Below are positions 27,946 through 38,545 of a stretch of 64,000 bases of DNA, piece by piece. The translations under genes were made by a program, and so were the position numbers. The stretch is from Loxodes magnus (taxonomy: Eukaryota > Ciliophora > Karyorelictea > Loxodida > Loxodidae): the NCBI GenBank assembly GCA_946699065.1, contig CAMPDV010001447.1:53813-117812 (forward strand), given 5' to 3'. Numbering within the stretch: the first letter of the stretch is position 1; every line of letters starts with the position of its first letter. The notes beneath the pieces were generated by a model. It did not search any database and was not told the DNA's origin. It worked only from the letters and a program-made list of their open reading frames with translations.

Positions 27946-29375
27946 TCGCTCCTATTTCATATTGTTTTCTTTTTCTTATTCTTCTTAATCAATTTTTCAA
28001 GTTTAATTCAGCATGGAATTATTTTATTCTTTTAGTTCTTTTTTATATTTATCTTCATTATTATATTCATTTTTTACATTTATGTTTTGCTATTTTTCTT
28101 TACTTTTTAATATTAGGGAATTTCTTTCATAAATTTTCACTTTGTTTCCCATTTTTTATAATTTTTATACATTTGTTTCTAAAAATTTAATTTTATAAGA
28201 TTTGGTCGTATTTTTCTCTTTTTTATTAGATTTTTATATTTATTTTAATTTTATTTGCTACAAATAAACTGTTTTTACTTAATTTTTTAATATTTTTGTG
28301 AGAAAAATTAAAAATTATTATCTTAATTTTTCTTTATTCCGAACATTTGTTATGAAAAATTAAATAAATTTATTTTTTCGGCTGTTAATCCATTTATACA
28401 AAAGTGTTTTATATGAGATTCTGATATAATATAGGTACTTCACTTTTTTAAGTTTATTAATGTTAAAAATATTTTCTTCGTTTTATTTCCTTCTTCTATT
28501 TTTCGCCATTGCTTTCAGGCATTTTTTTTCTTTTTTAAATTTATATAATTTTTCCAAAATCATCAGCTCTCTTCCTTGTAAATTAAGCAAAAGTTTTATT
28601 TTAAAGGTTTTTACTTAATTTTAATTCTAAGTGAAATGTTAGTTTAAGAAGTTTTATTTATAAGTTATTAATTTTTCAGATAACAGTTAAATAATTTTAA
28701 GTAAGTCCTAATACTACACATATTCAAAGATATATCTAAATGTGTTTTTTCTTCATATATATAGAGTTTAATTTTCTATAAGATAATGCTATAAATGTAA
28801 ATCATATTGAAAATTATTTAAATAAGGGCATGACGCAAAAGATTAAGATTATTTCTTCCTATATTCCCTGTTAAGTTTAATAGCCTATGTCATATTTTAG
28901 ACTTATATTTTGTAAGAAAAATTGTAAAGATATGTTTCAATAAATCTGATTTTTGCAACTGATTAATTGTGTATGGAAAAACTTAATTAATTAGTTGTGA
29001 ATTTATAGGATGAAATAAAAGACTGTAAAAGTACAACGAATATGATAAGCTTCTCAGTTAAGTCTCTTTAATACCTTTATGAAAGTAAAACTTACATCAC
29101 TCTTAATAAGATTAAAAGAAAAGATGAAATATGCCCAAGTATGAACATTTCAATCAATTGATGATTCATATTAAAGATGAGGAAGGCAAAAGGACTTATT
29201 AACAACTCTTATTAATGTCGAAGAAATGTTTAGCGCTATTGATAGAATTTATTGCTTGATTACTTATATAGAATTAAAATTACTCTTACTTTAATAAAAA
29301 ATTTTGAGTTATTTTATAGTCAACTAGATTTTCTTATCTTTTGGAATGCTAACTCTCAAGAAATATATAAATAAA
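27946..29375. other. AT-rich stretch with no recognised gene
   Basis: Mostly low-complexity AT sequence. Around 29120-29300 the plus strand has an open frame with two TGA codons and a plausible amino-acid mix, but no motif that I recognise, so it is not called. Confidence 0.5.
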
Positions 29376-29842
29376 TTAATTAATTAAATAAATTAGCGTG
29401 GTATCACCATTGTTTGGTTCACCACGAAAAAATAAAGAACCAAATTTAATTATTAATAATAGGCTCGAAATGCTTCTAGCTTCATCTGGTCTCTTTGATT
29501 CTAATCTTTTTCTCTCCGTTTTATAATCAAAATTGATTGCCTTCACTTTATAAATTCTTGTATTTCTTCCAAAGACTGGAGTTAGAGAACATTTCAATAT
29601 TTGTGTCAAATGACTCAATTAGGTTAAATTCTTCTAAATAATAGTAATTTGTGATCTCAGTCATGTCTTTGTTATTTTCTAAATTCCTAATCAGAATAGC
29701 GAATTGTAAAACCAGGATAACTCTGAGATATGAATTCTGGTTCCCCCCAATTGACTTCTCATACCGATAGAGAAAACCCTCAAACAAGTAAGGCTTATCA
29801 CACAATGGGCCCGTCCTTACTTATTTGTGGTGGCCTCTATTG
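29376..29842 (-). pseudogene. Unknown gene fragment, paralogue 1
   Basis: Two overlapping minus-strand frames cover this region: one from about 29805 (begins MCDKPYLFEGFLYRYEKS) and one from about 29618 (contains TPVFGRNTRIYKVKAINFDY). They are better read as one protein with a frame change near 29580. The same protein, diverged, recurs 2.1 kb away at 31490-31936: shared landmarks are the CDK/CVK-x-L-F opening, 'YYLEEFN' versus 'FYLEEFN', 'LTPVFG' versus 'LTPTFG', and the nucleotide block around 29785-29842. I do not recognise the family. Conservation across both copies argues it was once coding; frame breaks argue it is now a relic. Confidence 0.4.
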
Positions 29843-30779
29843 CAAGATATAATAAAGAAGTATACAAGAAAGTTTCGCACAAACCAGTATTAGCTATTGT
29901 ATTCTAAACTATTGCTATAAAGTATCTGAAACTGTAAAAAAAGTTTTGGGTTTAAAATTTTTGGAAGAAATCTTACAGCAAAAGCATGGATAGATGATTT
30001 ACTATTAACTTTGATGAAGAAAATATTAATTAATTTAAGTAACTTTAAGTATTTAAGTGCGTTAAATTAGCAACTAATAATAGTAAGCATTAATATATCT
30101 ACTTTAATAATAAGAATTAAACATTAACAACTAAACTTAACATAAATCCTAATTATTAGAAAGTATAAAAATCACAGAAATTCCTTTATTTGGGATATGC
30201 TTTTCATGAGAGAGAATAATATAAAGTGCATTGTAAGGAAGTTTCTAAAAAATATAGCAAATATGTGATTTTAGTATTAACTCATTTATCAAAATTAAAA
30301 ATTTTAAGCCATAAAATTTAATAATTTTTCATGTCTTCTTACTTCCAAAAGAAGTAAATGGATTAAAAGTTACTCCGTGAATAGTTCTTCGAGGCATTGA
30401 AAAATAAAAAATAACTTTAACGCTTAATAGAGAAAAATAACAAGACAAGCATTCTAAAGCTCAATCTCAACATTTAAGGAATCTTGCTTCCTTGATTTAA
30501 ATTGATTATCTTGGGAATATTATGGAAAGTGAAATAAATAAAATTTTGCATTCAATTAGCTTAGAAAATTAAAAGATTTTAATTCTAATATACAACTAAT
30601 TTTTGAAAAGTCAAGAAATATTAACCTTAACTATTAAAAACTATTAAAAATTTCCTAACATTTTTAAATAGATCTTTTTAATATTAGTGTTAGCAAAAGT
30701 TTTCTTAACGGAATAAAAAATTGTACTAAATAAAAATTATATTAAGATGCTCATCGAAGGATTTAACTTAGGTTTTCCT
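29843..30779. other. AT-rich stretch, nothing recognised
   Basis: No motif, repeat or convincing coding bias seen on either strand. Confidence 0.5.
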
Positions 30780-31395
30780 TATTATCCATCATTCTTTAGG
30801 TCAGCTTGATGGACAACAATAGCTTGCTTTATTGCTACGCCTTCATCGGCGGAAACCGTTTTATTATAAGACAGAATCAATCTCTAAACAGCAGTCAAAA
30901 TCTTTTATGGTTTTAACATAACCTTCTTTCAGCATAAATGATGGTTCCAGTCAGTGTTGAGTCTTGCCTTAAACTATTATTTAGATGTCAACAGGAATAT
31001 CCTTTATTCCTCTGTATCTCCAGATGAATCCAATAGTTCAACAGGTATTTTGGTGAGTCGTGTGTATCGAACGCATTCTGGATACTCTTTTGCCCACTAT
31101 CTTGCGTTTTCTAGACTCGGTGAGAATTTTCCATCTAAAATGCTGATCCAGAGCTTTCCCAATAAGATATCCTCATAAAGACTCTGGTTGAGGATTGCAA
31201 ATGTTCTAATTTTACTTACGTGAAAATCAACTACGCAGACATTCTCTCTCTCCGTTTGGCATGTTCTATTTTGATAACATCAACAGTAGTGTCGCAATAT
31301 ATGGGAAGTCGGCAGTCTAGAGTGGAGTGGATAACTAAACTCATATTTGCCTCAACTATATCTATGGACATGCCCATATATGGAGGAATTCCTTA
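30780..31395 (-). pseudogene. Hsp70-clan-like remnant
   Basis: GC content rises here and the minus strand gives two long frames. The first (from about 31377) has 'GMSIDIVEANMSLVIHSTLD', resembling the opening ATPase strand of Hsp70/Hsp110 (G-I/F-D-x-G). After a frame change near 31280 the second has 'ENVCVVDFHVSKIRTFAILN', then 'TRLTKIPVELLDSSGDTEE', 'LLTSKQQFKARLNTDW', and after one in-frame TGA 'KTVSADEGVAIKQAIV'. The order and spacing resemble the Hsp70 phosphate-2 region, the K-x-x-L-S-S segment, the TR-x-x-F-E-x-L segment and the 'N/ADEAVA-x-G-A' signature. Catalytic glycines of phosphate 2 are not conserved and much of the ATPase core is missing, so this is a degraded or very divergent member. 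Family assignment is my inference. Confidence 0.35.
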
Positions 31396-31489
31396 CTAAA
31401 GCGAAGGGTGGAGAGTTCAAACCTTAAAAGTCCTCATTGGTCCCCAGTCTCTACAAGTAAGTCTAAAAATAAAAAATAAGGAAATTATC

Positions 31490-31936
31490 TTTCTTGCATC
31501 TAGTTTTACTATCATTGTTAGGTTCATCACTGTTTCTGATGTTGAAACTCTTAATCCACTTTTTCTTTATATATTTTTAAGTCTCTCGCTCATATTTTCA
31601 TCTTTTTTCCCTTTCTAAGATCAAAATTGATTATCTTCTTTCTCTAATTTTTTGTGAATTAGTCCGAAGGTAGGAGTTAGAAGGGGTGGAAGGATAATCG
31701 ACTACTTGTGTTAAGAGTCACATTCGAGTTAAATTCTTCCAAATAAAAAATTATTTCTGATATCAATCATATCTTTAGATTTGTCCAATTCCCAACCAGA
31801 TTAACGACATATAGAGGCAGGATAGCTCTGAGACCTGGACTATTAGTCAGTTTCTCGTCTTATAGAGGAACCATCAAATAAATAAGGCTTTTCACACAAA
31901 GGGTACTTTCTTATTTATCCTTTGTGGTAACTATTA
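31490..31936 (-). pseudogene. Unknown gene fragment, paralogue 2
   Basis: Diverged copy of the fragment at 29376-29842, in the same orientation. It shares the 'C-V-K-x-L-I-Y' opening near 31900, 'YLEEFNSNV', 'LTPTFGLIHKK' and the block around 31880-31936 (aataaggcttttcacacaaa). Several TGA codons and frame changes interrupt it. On the minus strand it lies just upstream of the Hsp70-like remnant, whereas paralogue 1 has no such neighbour, so the two may be separate relics placed side by side. Confidence 0.4.
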
Positions 31937-32337
31937 GAAGAATATTTGTAATGCAATCTATACTGCACCGGTTTACCTACTCGGCTGAATAGAGCTTAAT
32001 ATCCATTGTAAAAATGAATTATAATATAATAGTGCTAAGTATTTTAGTTATAAGTAGAGCGTAATTAGAAAACTCTAGACTATGCCAATATCATTCATAA
32101 TGCTAATATATTAAATAAACAACTCTTAAATCATAAAGAAATGGTAACTAAGTAATAAAAATATAATAGTTTATGTTTAAGAACTGTATAACTATAAGCA
32201 AGCTATAAATAGCAGCTAATGTAGTTTAAAAGTACAAATATATCATAGTAGGTTTAAATTAGAAATTAAATAAAAATCAAATTATTAGTTTTAGCTTATA
32301 AGTTAGACATTAATATCCTTATTCAGTTTAATCTAAA
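31937..32337. other. AT-rich upstream region of the MORN gene
   Basis: No open frame with motif support. It presumably holds the promoter of the gene starting at 32338, but no element is recognisable. Confidence 0.4.
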
Positions 32338-35300
32338 ATGGAACAAAATTAACATTTTTATCTACAACAAGAAGATAAATCTTCCTTGATAAGTTTAGAA
32401 ATTTAGTAACAAAATATGGAGTAAGCAAATAGAGAAAATTACTAAGAAGAACTTAAAGCAAAAGATAAAATTAAAGACAAAGAAATCATAAAATACTAAA
32501 ATGGAGATATTTATTAAGGATAACTAAAAAAAGCATTACCAAATGGATATGGAGTAATTAAGTATTTAAATGGAAATTTATTTAAAGGTTAGTTTTAAGA
32601 TGGAAAGAGATAAGGGAAAGGAATACTCTAATACAGAAATGGATAAATATTCGAAGGTGAATGATTATAAGATAAACCATATAATGGGGTAGGAGTTTTT
32701 AAATATTCAAGTGGAGATTTATTTAAAGGCCAGCTTCAAAATGGTTAGAAACAAGGGAAAGGAATACTTAAATACGAAAATGGATAGAAATTTAAGGGCT
32801 AATGATACTAGAATGAGCCGTAGAGTGGAATTGGAGTCTTCAAGTATTAAAATGGAGATATTTATGAAGGAGAATTTTAAAATGGCTTTAAATAAGGTAA
32901 AGGATTAATGAAATATAAAAATGGATAAACATTTAAAGGTAAATGAGATTAAGATTAGCCCTAAAAAGGATTTTTATGATATTAAAACGGAGATAAATAT
33001 GAAGGCTAACTTCAAAATGGACATAGATAAGGGAAAGGAATACTTTAATACAAAGGTGGCTAAACTTTTAAAGGGGAATGAAACTTAGGTAAACCTTGAA
33101 ATGGAACTGGAATTTTTAAATATTCAAGTGGAGATTTATTTGAAGGCCAGTTTCAAAATGGTTAAAAAGAAGGGAAAGGAATACTCAAATACAGAAATGA
33201 ATAAAAATTCGAAGGTGAATGAAACTAGGATTATCCATAAAATGGAACAGGAGAATTTAGATATTCAAACGGAGATATATATGAAGGAGAATTTTAAAAC
33301 GGTTATAAATAAGGAAAAGGTTTAATGAAATATAAAGATTGCTAAGCATTTGAAGGTGAATGAAACTAGGATAAACCCTCAAGAGGAGTTTTCAGTTACT
33401 AGAATGGAGATATATATGAAGGAGAATTTTAAAATGGTTATAAATAAGGTGAAGGAATAATGAAATATAAAAATGGACAAATATTTAAAGGTGAATGAAA
33501 TTAGGATTAATATTCAAGAGGAACTTTATAATACTGAAATGGAGATACATATGAAGGTTAGTTTCAAAATGGATTTAGATAGGGTAAAGGAATATTAAAG
33601 TACAAAAATGGCTAAATATTTGAAGGAGAATGAAATTTGAATTAAACCTAAATAGGAATCTTCAAATATTCAAACGGAGATATATATGAAGGTCAATTTC
33701 TAAATGGATATAAGTAAGGTTAAGGAATAATGAAATATAAAAAAGGATAAATATTTGAAGGCGAATGAAACTAAGATTATCCCTTAAAAGGAGATTTCAG
33801 TTACTAGAATGGAGATAAATATGAAGGAGAATTTCTAAATGGTAAATTTTAAGGATAAGGAGCATATAATTTTATTGCTAAATACATTTTTGACAAACAT
33901 TTAAGTGACATACATTAATATTAGTATAAAACAATAAAAATTGAAGGTAAGTGAAATAATGGATAACTTAAGTAAGAAGTAAAAGTACATTTAACTAATG
34001 AGATAATATATGATTAGAATATGCTTTTAACTGATAAAATCAATCATATCATATAATAACGAAATAGCCAAACTGTGATAAGAGATAAATTTAGTATTTA
34101 TTAAATGGAAAATAATTTAACTAATAATGTCTTCATTCAAATTTAGAGAAATCAAAATTTAATGAATCTAATATTTTCCTTTTTAAGTTTACGAAGCATA
34201 GTTAATTTATAGAAAGTAAATAAATATCTTAGAACTCTAACATATGAAATAAAGAAGTTATCAATCAAAAGAAACAATGATAATGTTTCACAGGTAAGAA
34301 GCAAAATGTAAAGCTGTTTTAAGTAATTAGCATACTAAAAAGTAAAAAGCTTATAAATAGATTTATCAGACTTGTCTAAGAGTTTATGTAATGATATTCA
34401 TAGAATGTTTTACAAGTCCCTTATACTTAATTAGCTACTAAACATATAATATAATCACCTAAATTATCTATAAGAACTCTAAATATAGTGTAATAGTTAA
34501 AGTTTCTATCTGCTTAGTCTGATACCTTCTTCACTTCAAAAGCTAGTCTATTGAGGATATTTAAATGACTAGGATTTACACTTTTTATCTAAGCTAGTAA
34601 AATTGGAGTATCTTGAGTTAGGCAATTGTTCTACATCATCTAATAGAAAAGGAATAACAGGAAGTTTTCTAATAGATTTGTGTTTGAGTTTGAATTTGAA
34701 AGTTATCAAACTAACAAGTGAGTAAATTAAAATATCTTATATATAAGAATACCTATAACTAAAAGGACATTCAGTATAAGAAATAAATATTAACTAAAAC
34801 TAGCAAATAGACTTATTACTTTAGCTATGTCCTAATATAATTTCCCTTGATTCATAGTAAAATAGCTCTATTAATGAACTATTAGGATATACTAGAAATA
34901 TCAATTTGCTTTAGTTAAAGTTGAATAATAATTTCCATTCTCATACCTTTTCTTTATTTATTGCTTAAGGATTTAATAGCCTCTAATAGGTAAGTATAGC
35001 TAACTGCTAAACCTTTAGCGATTCTAATTTAATTCTCCTTTTATAAAATACTCCCTGTCTTAAATCTCTGTTTTTGAAAGGAATGAAATTACTTCAAAGT
35101 ACAGCTATCAAGTAAATAGGTGACTATGGATAAAAATATGAATAAATAGGGTTAGTTGATATAGCATAGCTAGACTAGCAAGCATTGGAGTATATTTTCT
35201 CTTAGTGTCGCTAATTGTAATAAATAGAACTAAACTAGTAAATCAAAATAAGTGACTAGCTGTTTAAAATAATTTAGCTAAACTGTAAGTAGCTATAAAG

Positions 35301-35697
35301 TTTAAGTTTAAGTAATCTAAAGTTTAGTAATAGTTTAAGTTGAATCTAGGATTTTGCAATTTACATTAGACTTTTCCATTTTAAACTAGAAGGTTTTAGA
35401 GTAATTGATTAAAGCATTCATTTAATAATGAAATAGTTTAAACATTTAGTTACCTTAGAATTAATCAATGTATGTAGGTTATCCCTTAATACGTTTCCTA
35501 TATAAGATTAAAAGAAAGTTTAATATCCTATTTGGAAGAATCTGCGAATCCTTAAATTTCAAGATAATTTATAATCTGAAACATATATTTTTAAGTAAGT
35601 TAAAAAAAGATTAAAGAAACTAAAGATTTTTAATAATAACAAGGAAATTAGACTGTTAAATGAAGATCTTAACTTTGAGTTAGACAATATCCAATGA
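32338..35697 (+). CDS. MORN-repeat / F-box-like / leucine-rich-repeat protein, 1119 aa
   Basis: One frame runs unbroken from ATG 32338 if TAA/TAG are Gln and TGA is Trp. Residues 1-54 are a polar leader. Residues ~55-525 hold about 20 MORN motifs (NGD-x-YEGEF-x-NG), alternating a Phe form and a Trp form. Residues ~606-645 look like an F-box (NLMNLIFSFLSL, then VNKYLRTLTYE). Residues ~650-1115 are leucine-rich repeats of the FBXL/AMN1 type, such as 'LQQVSIANCQTFSDSNL'. Fifteen internal TGA codons occur, at 32662, 32803, 32944, 32977, 33079, 33097, 33220, 33361, 33496, 33535, 33631, 33763, 33952, 34552 and 35341; ten sit at the Trp of the MORN EGE-W position. TGG is used once (35533). LRR sequence continues past 35341, so the stop is placed at TGA 35695, after which coding character is lost. 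By family, MORN domains bind membranes or scaffolds and F-box/LRR proteins select ubiquitination substrates; the role here is unknown. No frameshift was found over 3.3 kb, so the gene appears intact. Confidence 0.88.
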
Positions 35698-35994
35698 TAG
35701 AGAGAAGAGAAGAAAAACTAACAATTATTAAAATATATTAAACATAATAGAAGATGTAAATGGATATAGATATCTAATTTTATTTTATCATTCAAAGCTT
35801 ATTTATATATAGCTATTATATCACCCAGTTTATGTATATGTTATCAATTATTTCTACTATTTTATTACATTACTGAGCTGTTTAAAAGAATCATTGCTAT
35901 ACAAATTATAAGAACACTTAGATTTAACTTTTAATAGGCAAATAGGGGTGATTTTACAGGCTTCGTTTAATTTAAAGTAATTTTTATTTAAAAA

Positions 35995-36975
35995 ATGGAA
36001 GGCTTCAATTCAGGTTTCTACACCATCTCCAAGAAGGAGAGGAAACTAGAAACCACTCTCAGTCAGTCTTCTTATACTTAACCTTTAACTTTTTCTTAAT
36101 AATCCGGAACATAGACCCAAGAAAAACAGAAGTAATCAAAGAAAATCATCCATGCAATAACTCCAACTTCATATGAAAAGCCAAGGAAGTAGATGAAATC
36201 TGCTCTTCACTAGGAGATCTCGGAGTTCAATCCTTCTAGCTAAATGAGTATATAATTGTTCATCAAAGTGGTGCTAAACCTCCTGGAAGAGGTCAGAAAG
36301 CTGAAAAAGGACAATGACAATCTAATGGAGAATCTGAACAAGTGAGGAAATCGAATCAAGACTCATGTCCCAGGAAAGAGATTTAAATGCTTTCTGAAGC
36401 ATTTCATAAGATCAAAGCAACCAATCTTAAAGATAACAATAGAATCAGACAGAAATTGGAAATAGAATAGAGAAAATAGAAGAAAGCTAGCAAAATTACA
36501 ACTTAAAATGGAGATAAGAGAGTTAAAAGTAATCCAATATCGATTGAAGAAGAAATTATATTAAAGTCTAAAAGAAAATAGAGGTAAATAAAGATTAGAA
36601 AAACATGCTTTTGTTGTGGAAGCTTGTGACATTTATATTGAAAATGTAAGAAACTCTAGTAGAAATGACTGAACTATCGGATTAAAAAAATAAGAAGAAA
36701 TAATCAAGAAGAAACAAGATTAAACCGAATATATTGCAATCCAAGTGGAGAAATTTATAAAATCAAGAAAGATGCGATAAGATAAGAACAGGAAAGGAGA
36801 GGAAGGATAACCTGAAAAATTCATAGTTCCCAATATTGCTAAAATTGGTGATGCCAAATATTTTTTATTTAACAGCAGGAAGCTTGAACTGCTGTCTTCC
36901 GGATGGGGTTGAAATATCTCAAAATGGAAAAATTAAATTTATAAATTTTTATTATTATTATTATTTTTATTTATG
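35995..36975 (+). mobile_element. Zinc-knuckle / coiled-coil element, copy A
   Basis: ATG 35995 opens a 116-codon frame (starts MEGFNSGFYTIS) with several TAR codons as Gln. It contains a Gln/Ser-rich segment and a coiled coil (VVLNLLEEVRKLKKDNDNL). Relative to copy Y, bases are missing at 36343, which changes the frame. Downstream, 36606-36647 encodes a perfect CX2CX4HX4C zinc knuckle (C-FC-C-GSL-W-H-LY-W-K-C) with TGA at both Trp. A C-terminal part with 'KKDAIRQEQERRGRIT-W-K' and a 3' end near gatggggttgaaatatct follow. Coiled coil plus CCHC is typical of retroelement Gag or ORF1 proteins; no reverse transcriptase, integrase or transposase is seen nearby. Homologous copies at 42240-44161 show it is dispersed. 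The frame break suggests a dead copy. It starts 300 bp after the MORN gene's stop. Confidence 0.7.
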
Positions 36976-38363
36976 AAAGTGAGAAGTTTTGGTAAAGTGA
37001 TTTTTATTTAAAGTAGATGGGTAAATAATTATATAATAGAGGCTTTATAAAATATATAATGCATTTTCATCAAAAAGCATCAATTAAGTTTAAATTTTTA
37101 TATTATCATATATATTTTTAAGAGATCTTTAGACTTCTAAATTTTTTCCTTCAAGCAAAGACTTAATATTTGTTTTAAAAATCGGTTCTATCTCAACATC
37201 TTTCTGTCATTCTTACTTTCTTCTTATAATCTACAAATTTCTTTTTAGCTTTCTCCATTATCAGTAAATCCATACTTCATGATATTTATATCAATTAAAT
37301 ACAGTTTTTTCATTGTAGCTATTTAAAATTAGTTATACTAAATTTAGCAAGGAATGTAAAAAAGAAAATATCTCAATCTTTAATTCGCACACTTATTCTT
37401 AATTTTAATAAAACTTACATTTTTCTCATTATTCTTTAAAGGTTAGTTCTGCATATAATTCTGAAAAAATAAGTAAAGATATATCTTCGAATGTGTCTAC
37501 TATTAGGAACTTGGTAATTTATCTGTTAAAATTGCTGGAAAAAACTTGGAAATATTATTAATTTATAAAAAATATACTTGAGTTAACAATTTAATTATAA
37601 CTAATTATCATAATAATCCTTCAGATAAATAATTTTCACAGGTACTTACTGAGTAAAAGATAGTAATGCTATAAAATGATATAAAGGTGATTAGAAATAT
37701 AGAAAGAACAAAAAACATTTTATGAAGTGAAAATGAAGAGTAATAAGAAGGATGATGAAAGGTTAAAATATTGATTAAAGGAGAGCAAATCTTAGTTTAT
37801 TAGATAGTACTATTATATGAGATTAAAATGAAAAGTAATTTTAAATTAAAAAAAAATTCAAAATTTCATAAAGAATTGCTAAAACTTTAAAGGAACATTG
37901 ATGAATTAATGGAATTTAAAATAAATTTGGATCAAAGGATTGCATTATTTAAGATTTATCTAACTTTTGTAATTTTATTTTTAATTTAAGTAAGCATATT
38001 TAGTTTATAAGATTAAATTTTTAAGGAAACAATTGAAAATATTATTTAGCAAATTAAATACTTTCAAGTATTTTAGTATGAAAAGTAGGAAAACTAAAAA
38101 AATATAAATAAAACAATAAAATTTGCTTAATTTAATTTTAAAATTTTATAAACTTTTAAATCCAAATCTCCTAAACTGAAATATTAACTAAATTTAAAAT
38201 AACTAAAATATAAATAATTATGATTTAAAAGTGTTAATATATGTAGAAATATTGTTAATGTAATAAAATAAGTTTAATTATTTTAAACAAAAAATCTAAT
38301 TTATATAAACATTTCTAATATTTAGAATACTTTATTTAAGTTATTTCATTTTTATAAAATAAA
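36976..38363. other. AT-rich stretch with only chance-length open frames
   Basis: Very AT-rich. A minus-strand frame at about 37291-37610 reads about 107 codons with one TGA but has no motif; frames of this length are expected when only TGA can stop. Confidence 0.45.
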
Positions 38364-38435
38364 GCCCGGCTAACTCAGTCGTAGAGCGTCAGACTCTTGA
38401 TTTGAGGGTCGTGGGTTCGAGCCCCTCGTTGGCCG
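38364..38435 (+). tRNA. tRNA-Lys (CUU)-like, slightly degenerate
   Basis: The 72-nt sequence matches eukaryotic tRNA-Lys closely (starts GCCCGGCTAACTCAGTC, has TTCGAGC in the T loop). The anticodon stem TCAGA/TTTGA encloses loop CTCTTGA with anticodon CTT. It departs from a canonical tRNA at four points: an acceptor C-C mismatch, an A-C pair at the base of the D stem, a D loop one G short, and a T-T mismatch in the T stem. A T5 run follows at 38436, fitting a Pol III terminator. It may be functional, draft-error affected, or a decaying gene. Confidence 0.75.
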
Positions 38436-38473
38436 TTTTTAATATTATATAATTATTAAAAATAAAAAAATAA

Positions 38474-38545
38474 TTCCGCATCCGGGGCTTGAACCCGGGT
38501 CTTTCGGGTGAGAGCCGAATATCCTGACCACTAGACTAATGCGGA
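38474..38545 (-). tRNA. tRNA-Glu (CUC)
   Basis: On the minus strand this is a well-formed tRNA: acceptor TCCGCAT/ATGCGGA with seven perfect pairs and discriminator A, a D arm starting TAGTCTAGTGG as in eukaryotic tRNA-Glu, anticodon stem TTCGG/CCGAA around CTCTCAC (anticodon CTC), and T arm CCGGG-TTCAAGC-CCCGG. A T-run follows its 3' end. It lies 38 bp from the Lys-like tRNA in convergent orientation. No intron. Confidence 0.95.

Noticed and set aside
27768..28190. 140-residue plus-strand hydrophobic ORF
   Set aside because: It is partly antisense to the minus-strand MORN fragment and otherwise AT-rich low complexity; Phe/Ile/Leu richness is a composition effect.
30954..31178. 74-residue plus-strand ORF
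   Set aside because: It lies antisense to the Hsp70-like frame, which has better motif support; no homology recognised on the plus strand.
32711..33325. Short plus-strand ORFs starting with MEIYLKASFKM-type sequence
   Set aside because: They are the wrong frame of the MORN repeats; the frame with TAA/TAG as Gln and TGA as Trp gives the MORN motifs.
32338..35697. RIP-like or deamination hypermutation turning TGG into TGA
   Set aside because: GGA and GGT Gly codons and other G positions next to the TGA codons are intact and the frame is undisturbed, so a general G-to-A process does not explain it.
32338..36345. MORN gene extending in the same frame into the zinc-knuckle copy A (35995)
   Set aside because: The frame does continue if TGA 35695 is sense, but the 300 bp between lose coding character and copy A starts at its own conserved ATG seen in copy X; the shared frame is probably coincidence.
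37080..37610. Minus-strand frames of 70-107 codons, with or without a possible intron
   Set aside because: Both readings are open and neither shows a motif; this length is expected by chance when only TGA can end a frame in DNA this AT-rich.
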